DNA of 64,000 bases from Achromobacter xylosoxidans A8 (GCF_000165835.1 NC_014640.1:1736001-1800000), one strand, 5' to 3'. Numbered from the stretch's first letter, positions 46,972 to 56,586 are shown. Notes: a model not told the origin generated them from the letters alone. Program-made: numbers and translations.

Positions 46972-46998
46972 CGGGGCGCCTCAGGGCGCCCCGCTTTT
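46972..46998. terminator. Terminator between the small lipoprotein gene and cphA
   Basis: CGGGGCGCC and GGCGCCCCG are perfect 9-bp arms with a 4-nt loop, followed by CTTTT on the plus strand. Confidence 0.8.
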
Positions 46999-47019
46999 AC
47001 TTCGAGAGCCGCAAAAGGC

Positions 47020-49593
47020 TCAGGCTTGCGCGATGCGGCGCGCGATGTGATCCAGCGCCTCTTCCACCTGGTCGACCAGGATCAGGCACAGGTCGCCGGC
47101 GCCCAGGCGCGCCAGCGCCGTGTCGATGGCGAGAAACTCGCCGTGGATCTCTTCGACGTGCTTGCTGCGGCTGGCGTTGACCAGGCCTTGCTGCAGCAGG
47201 GCCAGCACCTCGCCGTCGGCGCGGCCGCGCTGGCATTGGTCCTGGTAGAGCAGCACGTCGTCGAAGGCGTCGCCGAGGATCTCGGTCTGCATGCGGATGT
47301 CTTCGTCGCGCCGGTCGCCCGCGCCGCTGATGACCACGGAACGGCGCTTGGCGGGCATGGCGTCCACCGCGCGCACCAGGGCCAGGATGGCATCGGGGTT
47401 ATGGCCGTAGTCCGCGATCACCGTGGCGCCGCGGTAGTCGAACACGTTGAAGCGTCCGGGCGCGGTCTGGGCGTCGTTGACGAAGGTGGCCAGGCCGCGG
47501 CGGATGATGTCCGTGTCCAGGCCCAGCGCCCAGGCGGCGGCGATCGAGGCCATGGCGTTTTCGACCTGGAAGGTGATGGTGCCGTTGCGCGTGAGCGGAA
47601 TGGCGGCCAGCGGGTAGCGGGTCTCTTCGGCGCCTTGCTGCGCGGTCACGATGGCGTCGCCGTCGCGATACACGCAGCGCAGGCCTTGCGCGCGGTGCGT
47701 GGCCAGCACGGGATGATTGCGGTCTTCGGCGAAGTAGGTGATAGAACCCGGGCAGCTCGCGGCCATTTCGGCCACGATGGGGTCGGCCGCGTTCAGCACC
47801 GCGGTGCCCGAGGGATGCACGTGCTGCACGATCACGCGCTTGACCACGGCCAGGTCTTCGACCGTGCTGATGTAGCCCAGGCCCAGGTGGTCGCCCATGC
47901 CGATGTTGGTGACGATGGCCACGTTGCAGCGGTCGAAGGCCAGGCCTTCGCGCAGGATGCCGCCGCGCGCGGTTTCGAACACGGCCGCGTCCACGTCCGG
48001 GTGCATGAGTACGCTGCGGGCGCTGCGCGGGCCGCTGCAATCGCCGGTGTCGATGCGCAGGTTGTCGACGTAGACGCCGTCGGAGTTGGTCATGCCGACG
48101 CGGTTGCCGGCAGCGCCCAGGATGTGGGCGGTCAGGCGCACCGTGGTGGTCTTGCCATTGGTGCCGGCCACGGCCACGACCGGGATGCGGCCGTCGTCGC
48201 CGTCCGCGTACATATTGGCGATGATGGCTTCGCCCACGGCGCGGCCTTTGCCGAAGGACGGGTTCAGGTGCATGCGCAGGCCGGGCGCGGCGTTCACTTC
48301 CACCACGCCGCCGTTCTGCTCTTCAAGCGGGTAGAGCACGCTCTCCGCGACCACGTCCACGCCGCAGATGTCCAGCCCGATCATGCGCGCCGCCGACACC
48401 GCGCGCGCAGCCATTTCGGGGTGCACCTCGTCGGTCACATCGGTGGCGGAGCCGCCGGTGCTGAGGTTGGCGTTGTTGCGCAGGAAGATCAGGGTGCCGG
48501 ACGGCGGCACGGAGTCGGCCTCGAAGCCTTGCTTCCTGAGCGTGGCCAGGGCGATGTCGTCGAAGCGGATCTTGGTCAGCGAGGTCGCGTGGCCGTCGCC
48601 GCGCAGCGGGTCCGCGTTGACCTGGTCCACCAGTTGGCGGATGGTCTGCACGCCGTCGCCCGTGACCTGCGGCGGATCACGGCGCGAGGCCGCGACCAGC
48701 GCGCCGCCGACCACCAGCAGGCGGAAATCGTGGCCCGGGATGTAGCGTTCGACAATGACCTCGGAGCTGATTTCCTCGGCCACTTCAAAGGCCTGGATCA
48801 CGCGCTCGCGGGTTTCGATGTTGACGGCCACGCCGCGGCCCTGGCTGCCGTCGCGCGGCTTGACCACGACCGGGCCGCCCAGTTCCTCGGCCGCGGCCCA
48901 GGCTTCCTCGGCGGTGGTGACCGAGCGCCCCATGGGCACCGGCACGCCGGCCGAGTCCAGCAGCATCTTGGTCAGGTCCTTGTCCTGTGCGATGGACTCG
49001 GAGATGGCGCTGGTCAGGTCGGTTTCGGCGGCCTGGATGCGGCGCTGCTTGCTGCCCCAGCCGAACTGCACCATGCTGCCTTGGGTCAGGCGGCGGTAGG
49101 GGATGTTGCGGGCGGTGGCGGCGTTGACGATGGAGCCGGTGCTGGGCCCCAGGCGTACGTCTTCGTCCAGCTCGCGCAGGCGCTTCAAGGCATCGGCGAG
49201 ATCGAACGGCGTGTCGTCCAGCGCGGCGCGCACCAGCACTTGCGCCAGTTCCATCGCCAGCATGCCGACTTCTTCCTCGCTGTACTCGACCACCACCTGG
49301 AACACGCCAGGCTCGATGGTGGAGGCGGTGCGGCCGAACGTGACGGGGCAGCCGGCGTGCGCCTGCATCGTCAGCGCGACGATCTGCAGCACGTGGGCGA
49401 TGGAGACCGCGCCCTGATGGCCTTCAGGACGCAGCAGCCCGGTCTGGGGCAGCCGCGCGCGCAGGCGCGCTTCGAAGTCAGGCAGATTGTCGATGGAGCA
49501 TTCGGCGTCGGCGCAGGAAACGATGGCCTCGATCGCCGTGTTCTTGCTCCACAGATTGGGGCCGCGCAGTGCTCGGATACGGGAAACTTCCAT
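47020..49593 (-). CDS. cphA: Cyanophycin synthetase (CphA)
   Basis: Builds multi-L-arginyl-poly-L-aspartate without ribosomes by alternately adding Asp (ATP-grasp domain) and Arg (Mur-ligase-like domain). It has 857 residues. The N domain contains LGPSTGSIV. The ATP-grasp domain has VVVKPRDGSQGRGV, ERYIPGHDFRLLVV, ANLSTGG and EVNAAPGLRMH. The M domain has the P-loop AGTNGKTTT, ETARGGILREG, GDHLGLG and DYGHNP. These M motifs match the cyanobacterial enzyme. It is the second gene after a diverged paralogue 61 bp upstream. No cyanophycinase gene is visible in the window. Confidence 0.95.
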   Translation of the reverse strand: MEVSRIRALRGPNLWSKNTAIEAIVSCADAECSIDNLPDFEARLRARLPQTGLLRPEGHQGAVSIAHVLQIVALTMQAHAGCPVTFGRTASTIEPGVFQVVVEYSEEEVGMLAMELAQVLVRAALDDTPFDLADALKRLRELDEDVRLGPSTGSIVNAATARNIPYRRLTQGSMVQFGWGSKQRRIQAAETDLTSAISESIAQDKDLTKMLLDSAGVPVPMGRSVTTAEEAWAAAEELGGPVVVKPRDGSQGRGVAVNIETRERVIQAFEVAEEISSEVIVERYIPGHDFRLLVVGGALVAASRRDPPQVTGDGVQTIRQLVDQVNADPLRGDGHATSLTKIRFDDIALATLRKQGFEADSVPPSGTLIFLRNNANLSTGGSATDVTDEVHPEMAARAVSAARMIGLDICGVDVVAESVLYPLEEQNGGVVEVNAAPGLRMHLNPSFGKGRAVGEAIIANMYADGDDGRIPVVAVAGTNGKTTTVRLTAHILGAAGNRVGMTNSDGVYVDNLRIDTGDCSGPRSARSVLMHPDVDAAVFETARGGILREGLAFDRCNVAIVTNIGMGDHLGLGYISTVEDLAVVKRVIVQHVHPSGTAVLNAADPIVAEMAASCPGSITYFAEDRNHPVLATHRAQGLRCVYRDGDAIVTAQQGAEETRYPLAAIPLTRNGTITFQVENAMASIAAAWALGLDTDIIRRGLATFVNDAQTAPGRFNVFDYRGATVIADYGHNPDAILALVRAVDAMPAKRRSVVISGAGDRRDEDIRMQTEILGDAFDDVLLYQDQCQRGRADGEVLALLQQGLVNASRSKHVEEIHGEFLAIDTALARLGAGDLCLILVDQVEEALDHIARRIAQA

Positions 49594-49654
49594 GGCAGGT
49601 ATTCCTGTCTAGCTCACGCGCGCCCCGCTAGTGCGAGGGCGCGCGCAGATATTG

Positions 49655-52270
49655 TCAGTATTGCTGAATCCAGCGGCGGACCAGATCGATGGTGGGGCCG
49701 GAGAAGGCCTCGTCGGACTGCAACAAGACGAAGTCGCCCGCGGCGATGCCGTCGAGCTGGCTCTGGATGGCCTTGCCGTGGTCGGGCTCTTCCTGGATGT
49801 CCTTGACGCGGGCGCCTTGCGCCAGGCCCTGGCGCAGCAGCGCGCGCGATTCGCCTTCCGGGCGCTTGCTGCGCACGGTCAGGTCGTCGTAGAGCACCAC
49901 GCGGTCGAAGGCGTCGCCCAGCAGCTTGCCCTGTTCGATCAGGTCCGCGTCGCGGCGGTCTGCGCCGGCCGAATAGACGGCGGCGCGCGTGGTCGAGGGG
50001 AACTGGTCGATGGCGGCGATCAGGGGGCGCAGCGCCGAGGCGTTGTGCACGTCGTCGACCACCACGGTGCTGCCGTTGCGTTCGAACAGCGTGAACTGCC
50101 AGGGCGCATCGGCCTGGTCGATATCGAAGGTTTCGATGCCGGCGCGGATCAGCGCCACGGGAATGTCCAGCGCCCAGGCCGCGCCCACCGCGGCCAGCAC
50201 GTTTTCGACCTGGAAGGCCACGCGTCCGCCATGGGTCAGCGGGATCGCGGCCACGGCGGCCAGGCGTTCCTCGCGGCCGCCTTGCGCCAGCACGATGTCG
50301 CCGTCGCGCACGAACACGGCGCGGCCGTCCTGCTGCAGATGGGCCGCGATGGCAGGCAGGGCGGGATCGATGCCGAAGAAGATGACTGCGCCGTCGGACA
50401 GTTCGGCCATTTCGACCACGCGCGGATCGCGCGCGTTCAGCACGGCGGCGCCGCCCGGCAGCACCACGTCCACCTGCGTGCGGAACACATTGAACATGCG
50501 CTCCGTTTCGTTGATGTCGAAGTCGCCGAGATGGTCGGCGTCGTCGATGTTGGTGACCACGCCCACCTGGCAGCGGTCATAGGCCAGGCCCTGGCCCAGG
50601 ATCACGCCGCTGTCGTTCTCGATGACGGCGGCGTCCAGGTTGCGGTTCATCAGCAGGCGCGTGCCCGAGGCGAAATCGGCGCGGTCGCCCTTTTGCACCT
50701 GGCGGCGGTCCAGATAGAGGCCTTCGCTGCAGGCCAGGCCGGTGCGCTTGCCGGACAGGCTCAGCAGGCGGGCCACCAGACGCGCCACCACGGTCTTGCC
50801 GTTGGTGCCGGTTACGCCGACGATGGGGATGCGGCCCGCATCGCCTTCCGGGAACAGATGGTCGACGATGGCGCGGCCCACGGGACGCGGCGTGCCGTCG
50901 GCCGGCTTCAGGTGCATCAGCAGGCCGGGGCCGGCGTTGACTTCGACGATGGCGCCGCGCTGTTCTTCCAGCGGGCGGGAGATGTCTTCGGCCACCAGGT
51001 CCACGCCGGCGATGTCCAGGCCCACGATGCGCGCGGCCAGGGTCACGGTGGCGGCGATGCTGGGATGCACGCGGTCGGTGACGTCGAAGGCGACGTTGCC
51101 GCTGCGCTGCACCAGCACGTGCTGGCCTTCGGGCGGAACGCTGTCTTCCGTCAGGCCCTGGCGCGCGATTTCCAGCCGCGCGGCGGAATCGAGGCGCACC
51201 GGGTTCAGCGGGTGGTTCTCGGTGCGGCCGCGGCGCGGGTCGGTATTGATCTGGCTGTCGATGAGTTCGGTGATGGTCGACTTGCCGTCGCCCGTCACCC
51301 AGGCCGGTTCGCCGGCGGCGGCGGCCACCATGCGGTCGCCGACGACCAGCAGGCGGTGCTCGTTGCCCAGCACGAAGCGCTCGACGATGACGCCGCTGCC
51401 CTCGTCCACGGCCACGCGGTAGGCCGACACCACTTCCTCACGCGTCGTCAGATTGGTGAAGACGCCGCGGCCGTGGTTGCCGTCATAGGGTTTCACGACC
51501 ACCGGCAGGCCGATGTCCTCGGCGGCTTCCCAGGCGTCGTCCTCGCTGCGCACCAGACGGCCTTCGGGCACCGGCACGCCGCAGGTCGACAGCAGTTCCT
51601 TGGTCAGGTCCTTGTCGCGCGAAATGCCTTCGGCGATGGCGCTGGTGCGGTCGGTCTCGGCGGTCCAGATGCGGCGCTGGGCCGAGCCGTAGCCGAACTG
51701 CACCAGGTTGCCTTCGAACAGGCGGATGTAGGGAATGTCGCGGTCGTCGGCGGCATCCACGATGCAGGCGGTGCTGGGGCCGAGACAGTGCTTGTCGATC
51801 AGGCTGCGCAGCTTGGCGATGGTGGCGGGCACATCGAAGGGACGGTTTTCGATGGCGGCCATGACCAGGTCGCGGGCTTCGTTCAGGGCGGTGCGGGTGA
51901 CCTGTTCCTGCCAGGCGCGCACCACGACCTTGTAGACGCCGCGGGTGGAGGTTTCCCGGGCCTTGCCGAAACCGCCGCGCAAGCCGGCCAGGTTCTGCAG
52001 TTCCAGGGTGACATGTTCAAGAATGTGGCCAGGCCAGGTGCCTTCCTTCAGGCGCGACAGAAAGCCGCCCCGGACTCCCGGGCTGCAACGGTGTTCGATC
52101 AGGGTCGGCAGCCATTCCGTCAGGCGTTCGTAAAAGCCGGGAATGGTGTTGGAGGGGTAGTCCTCCAGTTCGCCGATATCCACCCACGCTTCGAGTACCG
52201 GGCGGTACGTCCAAATGTTCGGGCCGCGCAAAGCCACGACATCGAGAAATTCAATGTCTTTCTTTTTCAT
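49655..52270 (-). CDS. Second cyanophycin synthetase-like protein (CphA')
   Basis: 871 residues, collinear with CphA: LGPSTACIV in the N domain, an ATP-grasp motif VVVKPYDGNHGRGV close to cyanobacterial CphA1, and a Mur-ligase P-loop GTNGKT. Other M-domain motifs are changed: ENDSGVILGQG replaces ETARGGILR, and DVHNA replaces the Y(A/G)HNP element; the NLSTGG segment is also lost. It therefore may do only part of the reaction, assist CphA, or use another amino acid. It is first in the two-gene operon and divergent from an ABC exporter, sharing a 262-bp control region. Confidence 0.9.
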   Translation of the reverse strand: MKKKDIEFLDVVALRGPNIWTYRPVLEAWVDIGELEDYPSNTIPGFYERLTEWLPTLIEHRCSPGVRGGFLSRLKEGTWPGHILEHVTLELQNLAGLRGGFGKARETSTRGVYKVVVRAWQEQVTRTALNEARDLVMAAIENRPFDVPATIAKLRSLIDKHCLGPSTACIVDAADDRDIPYIRLFEGNLVQFGYGSAQRRIWTAETDRTSAIAEGISRDKDLTKELLSTCGVPVPEGRLVRSEDDAWEAAEDIGLPVVVKPYDGNHGRGVFTNLTTREEVVSAYRVAVDEGSGVIVERFVLGNEHRLLVVGDRMVAAAAGEPAWVTGDGKSTITELIDSQINTDPRRGRTENHPLNPVRLDSAARLEIARQGLTEDSVPPEGQHVLVQRSGNVAFDVTDRVHPSIAATVTLAARIVGLDIAGVDLVAEDISRPLEEQRGAIVEVNAGPGLLMHLKPADGTPRPVGRAIVDHLFPEGDAGRIPIVGVTGTNGKTVVARLVARLLSLSGKRTGLACSEGLYLDRRQVQKGDRADFASGTRLLMNRNLDAAVIENDSGVILGQGLAYDRCQVGVVTNIDDADHLGDFDINETERMFNVFRTQVDVVLPGGAAVLNARDPRVVEMAELSDGAVIFFGIDPALPAIAAHLQQDGRAVFVRDGDIVLAQGGREERLAAVAAIPLTHGGRVAFQVENVLAAVGAAWALDIPVALIRAGIETFDIDQADAPWQFTLFERNGSTVVVDDVHNASALRPLIAAIDQFPSTTRAAVYSAGADRRDADLIEQGKLLGDAFDRVVLYDDLTVRSKRPEGESRALLRQGLAQGARVKDIQEEPDHGKAIQSQLDGIAAGDFVLLQSDEAFSGPTIDLVRRWIQQY

Positions 52271-52532
52271 GTTTTAATTTACGAGAGAAGCAGGTTGGCA
52301 CGCGCGGACGCCCCTATGCAAGACCGCGAATTTATTGGGGTTGCGCCTTTAGAATAATGCCAACGAGTGGGGGATCCCAGATATTCCTAATTAGAAAAAT
52401 CGGCTGCTACTATACGACGCCTTCAAGGCGTGAAATCGTTATGTTGTAAGGAAGGGACACGTTTGCCGCCAGTCCTGGTAGCGAACCGGTTGCCGCCTAG
52501 TAGGGCAGAGTCCTGGCCCGGTATGCGTTCCA
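52271..52532. promoter_or_regulatory. Divergent control region between cphA' and the ABC exporter
   Basis: No gene is supported. A CTACTATACGAC segment (52407-52418) could be a plus-strand -10 (TATACG). Right beside it is ACGCCTT-C-AAGGCGT (52417-52431), a palindrome with 7-bp arms that could be an operator. The region may coordinate both sides of the cyanophycin locus. Confidence 0.45.
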
Positions 52533-54818
52533 ATGAAAAAACCAAACCTGCTTTCCGGCCTTGCCGAAGCCTTTCCTGCCCGCTGGCGCGATGAAATCAG
52601 CACCGAATTGGCGGATGGCGAAACCTTGTTGGCCTGGGTTGAAATAGACCTGGATCAGCGCCTGAAGTTCCGCCCGGGGCTGATCGCCGCCACCGATCGC
52701 CGGCTGCTGGCCCGCCATTCCGACGAGCCGCGCTGGGAATCCTGGGTATATGGCCCCCAATTAAAGCTCAGCCTGACCGACCACGCCGGCGCCGCGTTGC
52801 TGGAATTGCACGACGACGACTCCCGCCTGGGCGTCTGGCGTTTCACGCTGGCGCGCAATCCGGAAGCGCTGCGCCTGCTGGCGCAATTCGAGACCCAGCA
52901 GGCCATCCGTTTGTCCGGCCATCAGGTCGAGGAACTGGCGGAACGCACCTGCACCATCTGTAATAACGTCATCCCGGCGGGCGAGGAAGAATGCCCGACC
53001 TGCAACCAGGAGCAGGCGGCGCCGTCGTCCACCTGGGCGCTGCTGCGCCTGTGGCGCTTTGCCCGGCCTTACCGCGGCCCGCTGTTGGCAGGTTTCGTTC
53101 TGACGCTGCTGGGCACGGCCGCCACCCTGGTGCCGCCCTACCTGACCATGCCGCTGATGGACGACGTGCTGATTCCGTTTCAGAACGGCGCGCCCATCGA
53201 CTACGACAAGGTCCGCCTCTACCTGGGCGGGCTGCTGGCCTCGGCGTTCCTGGCCTGGGGCCTGGGCTGGGCCCGCACCTATATCCTGGCCTGGGTCAGC
53301 GAACGCATCGGCGCCGACCTGCGCACCACGACTTATGAACACCTGCAACAGCTGTCGCTGGAGTATTTCGGCGGCAAGCGCACGGGCGACCTGATCTCCC
53401 GCATCGGCAGCGAGACTGACCGCATCTGCGTGTTCCTGTCGCTGCACCTGCTGGATTTTGCCAACGACATCCTGATGATCGTCATGACCGCGGTCATCCT
53501 GGTGTCCATTAACCCGTGGCTGGCGCTGGTCACGCTGGTGCCGCTGCCGTTCATCATCTGGATGATCCACGCGGTGCGCGACCGCCTGCGCCATGGTTTC
53601 GAAAAAGTCGACCGCATCTGGTCGGAAATCACCAACGTCCTGGCCGACACCATACCGGGCATCCGCGTGGTCAAGGCGTTCGCCCAGGAAAAGCGCGAGG
53701 TGGCGCGTTTCCGCGAAGCCAATAACCGCAACCTGGAAGTCAACGACCGCGTGAACACCACCTGGTCGCTGTTCTCGCCCACCGTCACTTTGCTTACGGA
53801 AGTGGGGCTGCTGGTGGTGTGGATCTTCGGCATCTGGCAGGTGTCGCAGAAGCAGATCACGGTCGGCGTGCTGGCTGCCTTCCTGGCCTACATCGGGCGC
53901 TTCTACATGCGCCTGGATTCGATGAGTCGCATCGTCTCGGTCACGCAGAAAGCGGCCGCCGGCGCCAAGCGCATCTTCGACATCCTGGACCACGTGTCCA
54001 GCGTGCCGGAACCGCAGAACCCGGCCAAGCTGCCGCACATCAACGGCCGCATCGAATTGCGCGACGTGGGTTTCCGCTACGGCAACCGCCAGGTCATCCG
54101 CGGCTTGAACCTGACCATCGCTCCGGGCGAAATGATCGGCCTGGTGGGCCACAGCGGTTCGGGCAAGAGCACCCTGATCAACCTGATCTGCCGCTTCTAC
54201 GACGTATCCGAAGGGGCGGTGCTGGTGGATGGCGCCGACATCCGTTCGGTGCGCGTGGCGGACTACCGCCGCAATATCGGGCTGGTGCTGCAGGAGCCGT
54301 TCCTGTTCTTCGGCACCATTGCCGAGAACATTGCCTACGGCAAACCGGACGCTACCCGTGACGAGATCGTGGCCGCGGCGCGCGCCGCGCATGCGCACGA
54401 ATTCATCCTGCGGTTGCCGCATGGCTACGACTCGCTGGTCGGCGAGCGCGGCCAGGCCCTGTCCGGCGGCGAACGCCAGCGCATCTCGATCGCGCGCGCG
54501 TTGCTGATCGATCCGCGCATCCTGATCCTGGACGAGGCCACCTCGTCGGTGGACACCACCACCGAAAAGGAAATCCAGAAGGCGCTGGACAATCTGGTGC
54601 GCGGCCGCACCACGATCGCCATCGCCCACCGTCTGAGCACCTTGCGCAAGGCGGACCGCCTGGTGGTGCTGGACCGCGGCCAGATCGTGGAGCAGGGGCC
54701 GCACGAAGAACTGATGGCCCGTGAGGGCGCCTACTATCGCCTGTACCAGGCGCAGGCGCGTCAGGCCGAGGCCGACGCGCAAGCGTCGGGCAGCGAAGAC
54801 ATGGCCGCCGTGGCCTGA
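52533..54818 (+). CDS. ABC exporter with N-terminal PH-like and zinc-ribbon domains, cyanophycin-locus type
   Basis: Fused permease/ATPase (half exporter) of 761 residues. Residues about 1-130 are soluble and resemble a bacterial PH-like domain (LLAWVEID, GLIAATDRRLLAR). Cys140, Cys143, Cys154 and Cys157 form a C-x2-C-x10-C-x2-C zinc ribbon. The membrane domain (about 175-460) has six helices. The nucleotide-binding domain has Walker A GHSGSGKST (539-547), the signature LSGGERQR and Walker B ILILDEATSSVD. It faces the cphA genes and is followed by a DUF1854 gene. I recall RefSeq naming such proteins cyanophycin-associated; I could not check. The substrate is unknown; a role in moving cyanophycin-derived peptides is speculation. 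Confidence 0.88.
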   Translation: MKKPNLLSGLAEAFPARWRDEISTELADGETLLAWVEIDLDQRLKFRPGLIAATDRRLLARHSDEPRWESWVYGPQLKLSLTDHAGAALLELHDDDSRLGVWRFTLARNPEALRLLAQFETQQAIRLSGHQVEELAERTCTICNNVIPAGEEECPTCNQEQAAPSSTWALLRLWRFARPYRGPLLAGFVLTLLGTAATLVPPYLTMPLMDDVLIPFQNGAPIDYDKVRLYLGGLLASAFLAWGLGWARTYILAWVSERIGADLRTTTYEHLQQLSLEYFGGKRTGDLISRIGSETDRICVFLSLHLLDFANDILMIVMTAVILVSINPWLALVTLVPLPFIIWMIHAVRDRLRHGFEKVDRIWSEITNVLADTIPGIRVVKAFAQEKREVARFREANNRNLEVNDRVNTTWSLFSPTVTLLTEVGLLVVWIFGIWQVSQKQITVGVLAAFLAYIGRFYMRLDSMSRIVSVTQKAAAGAKRIFDILDHVSSVPEPQNPAKLPHINGRIELRDVGFRYGNRQVIRGLNLTIAPGEMIGLVGHSGSGKSTLINLICRFYDVSEGAVLVDGADIRSVRVADYRRNIGLVLQEPFLFFGTIAENIAYGKPDATRDEIVAAARAAHAHEFILRLPHGYDSLVGERGQALSGGERQRISIARALLIDPRILILDEATSSVDTTTEKEIQKALDNLVRGRTTIAIAHRLSTLRKADRLVVLDRGQIVEQGPHEELMAREGAYYRLYQAQARQAEADAQASGSEDMAAVA

Positions 54819-54839
54819 CGCGGAACCGGAATTATCGCC

Positions 54840-55310
54840 ATGACCTTGCCGTCTTTTCAGCTGCGCCGCAATGCCTTCGGTCGTCTGGAGTTCCAGGCCG
54901 CCGGTGGCGAAACCCATGAAGGCGTGCTGCCCGTGCGCGCCTTTCCCATCAGCGAGCCGGGCCGCGGCTTGTCGCTGGTGACGGTGGATGGGCATGAACT
55001 GCTCTGGATCGAACACCTGTCCGACGTACCGGCGCCGCAGCGCGCGCTGATCGAGGAGGAACTGGCGAGCCGGGAGTTCATGCCCGAGATCCGCAAGCTG
55101 GCCAGCGTTTCCACCTTCGCCACCCCGAGCACCTGGCAGGTCGATACCGACCGCGGCCCGACCTCGTTCACGCTGCGCGGCGAAGAGGACATCCGCCGCC
55201 TGAGTCCGCAGACTCTGCTGATCGCCGACAGCCACGGCATTTTCTATCTGGTGCGTGACATCCAGTCCTTGGACAAGCACAGCCGCAAGCTGCTGGACCG
55301 CTTCCTCTAG
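54840..55310 (+). CDS. DUF1854-family protein of the cyanophycin locus
   Basis: 156-residue soluble protein without signal or membrane segment, 21 bp after the ABC exporter. Conserved-looking blocks are FPISEPGRGLSLV, DGHELLWIEHLSDVP, LIEEELASREFMPEI and ADSHGIFYLVRDIQSLD. The family has no established activity; its regular pairing with the ABC exporter and cphA suggests an accessory role. The small hydrophilic beta/alpha mix could be a partner of the exporter's soluble N-terminal part. Confidence 0.87.
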   Translation: MTLPSFQLRRNAFGRLEFQAAGGETHEGVLPVRAFPISEPGRGLSLVTVDGHELLWIEHLSDVPAPQRALIEEELASREFMPEIRKLASVSTFATPSTWQVDTDRGPTSFTLRGEEDIRRLSPQTLLIADSHGIFYLVRDIQSLDKHSRKLLDRFL

Positions 55311-55351
55311 GGCCTTTGCAAGGCGCCTTTTGGCGTGAGCGGGCCCTGGAT

Positions 55352-56488
55352 TCAGACTTCCCGCGGCCGCTTGAACGGGGAGTGGCTTTCCAGCTCTCCC
55401 AGATAGTCCGTTACCGCCGCTGTTTCCTCATCCAGGAAGTTCTGGATCGCGTCCGCGAAGCCGGGATGCGCGACCCAATGCGCCGACCACGTGGGCGTGG
55501 GCAGCAGCCCGCGCGCCATCTTGTGCTCGCCTTGCGCGCCGCCCTCGAAGCGCGCGATGCCATGGGCGATGCAATAGGCGATGGACTGCATGTAGCAAGT
55601 CTCGAAGTGCAGCCCCGGCACGTATTCGGTCGCACCCCAGTAGCGGCCATAGAGCGCGTCGCCGCCCGCGAGGTTCAACGCCGCCGCCACCGGCTGGCCG
55701 TCGCGCTCCGCCAGGATCAGCACAAAGGCCTCGGCCTGTTCGCGCTGCGCGCGGCGGAAGAATTCGTGGCTCAGGTAGGGCGGATTGCCATGGCTGAAGT
55801 AGGTGCGGCAATAGCATTCATAGAAGAAGTCCAGCTCGGCCGCGCCGATCGCGGCGCCGCGCAGCCAGCGGTACGAGAGTCCGGCAGCCGCGACCTTCTT
55901 GCGGTCCTGGCGGATCTTCTTGCGCTTGTCGTGGCTCATCGTGGCCAGAAAGGCGTCGAAGTCCGCGTATCCCGGATTGGTCCAGTGGAACTGCACGCTT
56001 TCGCGGATCATGAAGCCGGCTTCGCGCAGCGCCTGCATGTCGATGTCCGACGGGAACAGCAGGTGCAGCGAGGAAACCTTGATCTCTTCGGCGAAGGCGA
56101 CCAGCCCGCGCACCAGCGTGGCGCGGTCTTCATCGTTGCCTGCCAGCAGCCTGGGGCCGGTCACCGGCGTGAAGGGAATGGCCGAGAGCAGCTTGGGGTA
56201 GTAGCGCAGCCCGTGGCGCTGGAAGGCGTCGGCCCAGGCGTAGTCGAACACATACTCGCCGCGCGAATGCGACTTCAGGTACAGCGGTGCGGCCGCGGCC
56301 AGCGCGCCGTCGCGCCACAACGCCAGGTAATGCGGCGCCCATCCGGTCTGGGGCGTGGCGCAGCCGGTTTCGTGCAGCGCGCGCAGGAACGTATGGCGCA
56401 GGAAGGGCTGGTCTCCCGCCAGCGCGTCCCATTGCTGGGCGTCGATGCGGGACAGGTCGGTCTCTATGGTCAAGCGCAGGGAATCCAT
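55352..56488 (-). CDS. DUF482 / FemAB-like GNAT-fold acyltransferase
   Basis: 378 residues of the peptidoglycan biosynthesis/recognition group (COG3146). Typical motifs are YPKLLSAIPFTPVTGPRLL, HWTNPGYADFDAFLATMSHDKRKKIRQDRKK (given in part), YGRYWGATEYVPGLHFE and GAQGEHKMARGLLPT. FemAB-type folds transfer aminoacyl groups from tRNA to peptides, but the target of DUF482 proteins is unknown. It converges with the DUF1854 gene, so membership in the cyanophycin locus is not shown. Confidence 0.85.
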   Translation of the reverse strand: MDSLRLTIETDLSRIDAQQWDALAGDQPFLRHTFLRALHETGCATPQTGWAPHYLALWRDGALAAAAPLYLKSHSRGEYVFDYAWADAFQRHGLRYYPKLLSAIPFTPVTGPRLLAGNDEDRATLVRGLVAFAEEIKVSSLHLLFPSDIDMQALREAGFMIRESVQFHWTNPGYADFDAFLATMSHDKRKKIRQDRKKVAAAGLSYRWLRGAAIGAAELDFFYECYCRTYFSHGNPPYLSHEFFRRAQREQAEAFVLILAERDGQPVAAALNLAGGDALYGRYWGATEYVPGLHFETCYMQSIAYCIAHGIARFEGGAQGEHKMARGLLPTPTWSAHWVAHPGFADAIQNFLDEETAAVTDYLGELESHSPFKRPREV

Positions 56489-56586
56489 GGCTGAATGATA
56501 AAGTCTCCGGGTATGCGCGAGGCCTGCGGCCCCAGCGTTTTCACGGGATTTCGGGCGGGCTTGAGGCCGCCCGCACAGAGAAGCAT

